Shown piece by piece: positions 62,501-64,000 of a stretch of 64,000 nt of DNA. A program made the position numbers and the translations under genes. How positions within the stretch are numbered: the first letter of the stretch is position 1; the number at the start of each line of letters is the position of its first letter. Under the pieces are notes generated by a model that ran no database searches, was not told where the DNA came from, and worked only from the letters and a program-made list of their open reading frames with translations. This DNA comes from B10-G9 sp963712165 (lineage in GTDB: Bacteria; Chloroflexota; Anaerolineae; Anaerolineales; UBA11858): positions 1 through 64,000 of the forward strand of contig CAVQGY010000002.1 of NCBI GenBank assembly GCA_963712165.1, read 5' to 3'.

Positions 62501-64000
62501 TAACTTTCCGGCGATAGCAGCATATTTTTCCATCGCCGAGATACCTATACCTGGCGGCACATCCTCTCCTGGTGGATAGGATACCCGGAAAGCGGGGATG
62601 TCTGCTTCCTCAGCCGCAACCGCAAGGTGAGGACCTGCCCACAACCAGCCATCACTCCCCCCGTTCAAAACTCACTTCCAGGCTTGCAGTTCGGATCAGG
62701 GGATCATTATCAGAGTCTCCCTCAGATGAACCAGCATATTCCAATCGAATATGGACCTGTGCGCTCGCGGTATCACCTGAGATCCTTAAATTCTCAGCCT
62801 CAAAATCCAGCTCAATGGGGTAGAGTGTTTGTAAATCATCAAACCAGATCCTATCATTAACTTTCTGTCTGTCCTGAGAGGTTAGCAAAAAAGCTGGTTG
62901 ATCCCCAACCTCTGAAGCAAGTTCCCGCTGATCAAGCATAGCAAGAATGGCCGGTTCACTTTCGGCCAAATTCAACACAGAAAGGTTGGCGATCTGGGCT
63001 ACAACCTCCAATCTATCCAGTTTTATTTCCCCTGCCGTGTCATTCGGGCGGTGAACATAATTTGCGGTATATTCATCCCACCAGATGAGCAAACTGGCTG
63101 GCACTCCTGCTTCCCAGAAAGGCAGATGATCGCTCCTTGCCGATTCTGATCCTACCGCATCTACTCCCAGCATCTCAGCAGTGGAGAGGATCTGTGACTT
63201 AAAAACCTCACTCCCGCTGATGGAAAGGTATTCAGCACCAGCCCCCACCATATCCAATTGGACCATGGCGATCGTATCTTCCAGGGGGTATCTTGGATTA
63301 GCCACATAGTGATAGGAACCCAGGAGGCCAAGCTCCTCGGCATCCCAGGCAGCAAATACGACCGTTCGCCGCGGGACATATCCCTGCTCCTGCCAGCTGC
63401 GGGCAATTTCCAGCAAGACCGCGATACCAGAGGCATCATCATCTGCTCCGGGCCAGATCGTTCCGTCGGGCGCAGCGCCCATATGGTCATAATGCCCGCC
63501 GATCAGGATCACCTGATGAGCGAAGGCAGGGTCGCGGCCAGGAATGACCCCCAGCACATTTCGAGCCAGGCAGCCAGTGGACGGACAGGCAGCTTCCCCC
63601 AGGGTCTTTATCTCAAGGGTTGCGGTGGATTCCAACTGCATCGGGGGAAGGGAATGAAGCAGGTCATCCAAAACATAACCAGTGCCCGACAATATTTCAT
63701 CAACAATCTCCGGGTATACCCGGAAGGCGGGAATCGTTTCCGGCACCCAGGGCAGGTAGTACCGGCTGCCAAAATCCGCTGGGCGCGTTTCAGGATCTGT
63801 GAGCAGCAGCAGGCCTGCTGCTCCATACTCCAATGCCAAGCGCCCTGTATTCAGAATGTCGTTCGTGGTGACAATGCCCTGGCAAAAAACTACCTTCCCC
63901 ACCAGATCATTCTCTTGCAGCGTATCAGGATCACATAGATCTGCCCAGAAGATGGGCCCATGTGCTTTTCCATCACCAAGGTAACGGCTGGTAATCGGTG
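59520..64000 (-). CDS. Large double-M28 metallopeptidase, partial, with two frame breaks
   Basis: Runs past the right edge of the window: the frame stays open to 64000. N-terminal part: PA-like domain and an M28 zinc peptidase with HYDHMG, ADDDASGI, AWDAEELGLLGS, QLDMVG and the distal His in SDHLPF, all intact. A central region includes VGDVDRFLLTVDRSVPNLPA and resembles an M61/MA-type helper domain, followed by a second PA domain and second M28 domain (GAHYDHVG, SNDNASGI, AAWGAQELGQAG, QMDGIAG, SDHFSF). In the second M28 the general-base Glu position reads Gln (AQEL for AEEL). Frame changes at about 62660 (C6 run) and 62447 join three frames. Probably secreted or surface aminopeptidase-like. 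Confidence 0.75.

Overview
The window looks like a piece of a Chloroflexota (Anaerolineae-type) genome, most likely an assembled metagenome contig from an anaerobe. Support for this is mixed: many secreted lipoproteins with a clear lipobox, an oxygen-sensitive glycyl radical enzyme with its activase, an ECF sigma factor paired with a DUF5667 protein, MglA/roadblock/DUF4388 signalling genes, and gene deserts packed with palindromic repeats. No rRNA, tRNA, CRISPR array, integrase or transposase was recognised.

Layout. 0-5 kb: a Cys-rich FGE-like lipoprotein and a DUF2779 nuclease-like protein. 5.7-11.9 kb: a TetR regulator and a MacAB-type efflux operon in which the second ATPase carries a fused cyclic-nucleotide-binding domain. 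11.9-14.6 kb: a repeat desert holding a lone Flp pilin and a four-helix-bundle protein. 14.6-18.5 kb: a lipoprotein, a FecR-domain secreted protein and a small membrane protein. 18.9-22.3 kb: a glycyl radical dehydratase (HypD-like) and its activating enzyme. 22.4-31.4 kb: a transglutaminase-like lipoprotein, an ATC-hydrolase-like protein, a membrane protein with its own winged-helix regulator, a TAP-type alpha/beta hydrolase, a lipoprotein and a HEAT-repeat protein. 31.7-33.3 kb: an HtrA-like protease. 33.4-39.2 kb: an eight-gene operon of an MglA-like GTPase, three roadblock proteins, DUF4388 proteins, a receiver-DUF4388 protein and a HAMP sensor. This operon is the most interesting protein system here. 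39.6-50.2 kb: a YibE/F membrane protein, a DUF333 lipoprotein, two ABC exporters, a sigma factor with DUF5667 partner, and guaB. 50.3-64 kb: a glycosyltransferase, an M3 oligoendopeptidase, an acyltransferase-like membrane protein, a pirin, a B12-binding radical SAM protein with a textbook operator-in-spacer promoter, an esterase, and a large double-M28 peptidase running off the right edge.

Two window-wide properties matter. First, at least four palindromic repeat families fill the intergenic space. One has stems whose sequence changes from copy to copy while pairing and a three-base loop are kept. Second, about eleven single-base-type frame breaks split otherwise convincing genes. Several lie in homopolymer runs, so consensus indel errors are the leading explanation, and the affected genes are annotated here as single interrupted genes.
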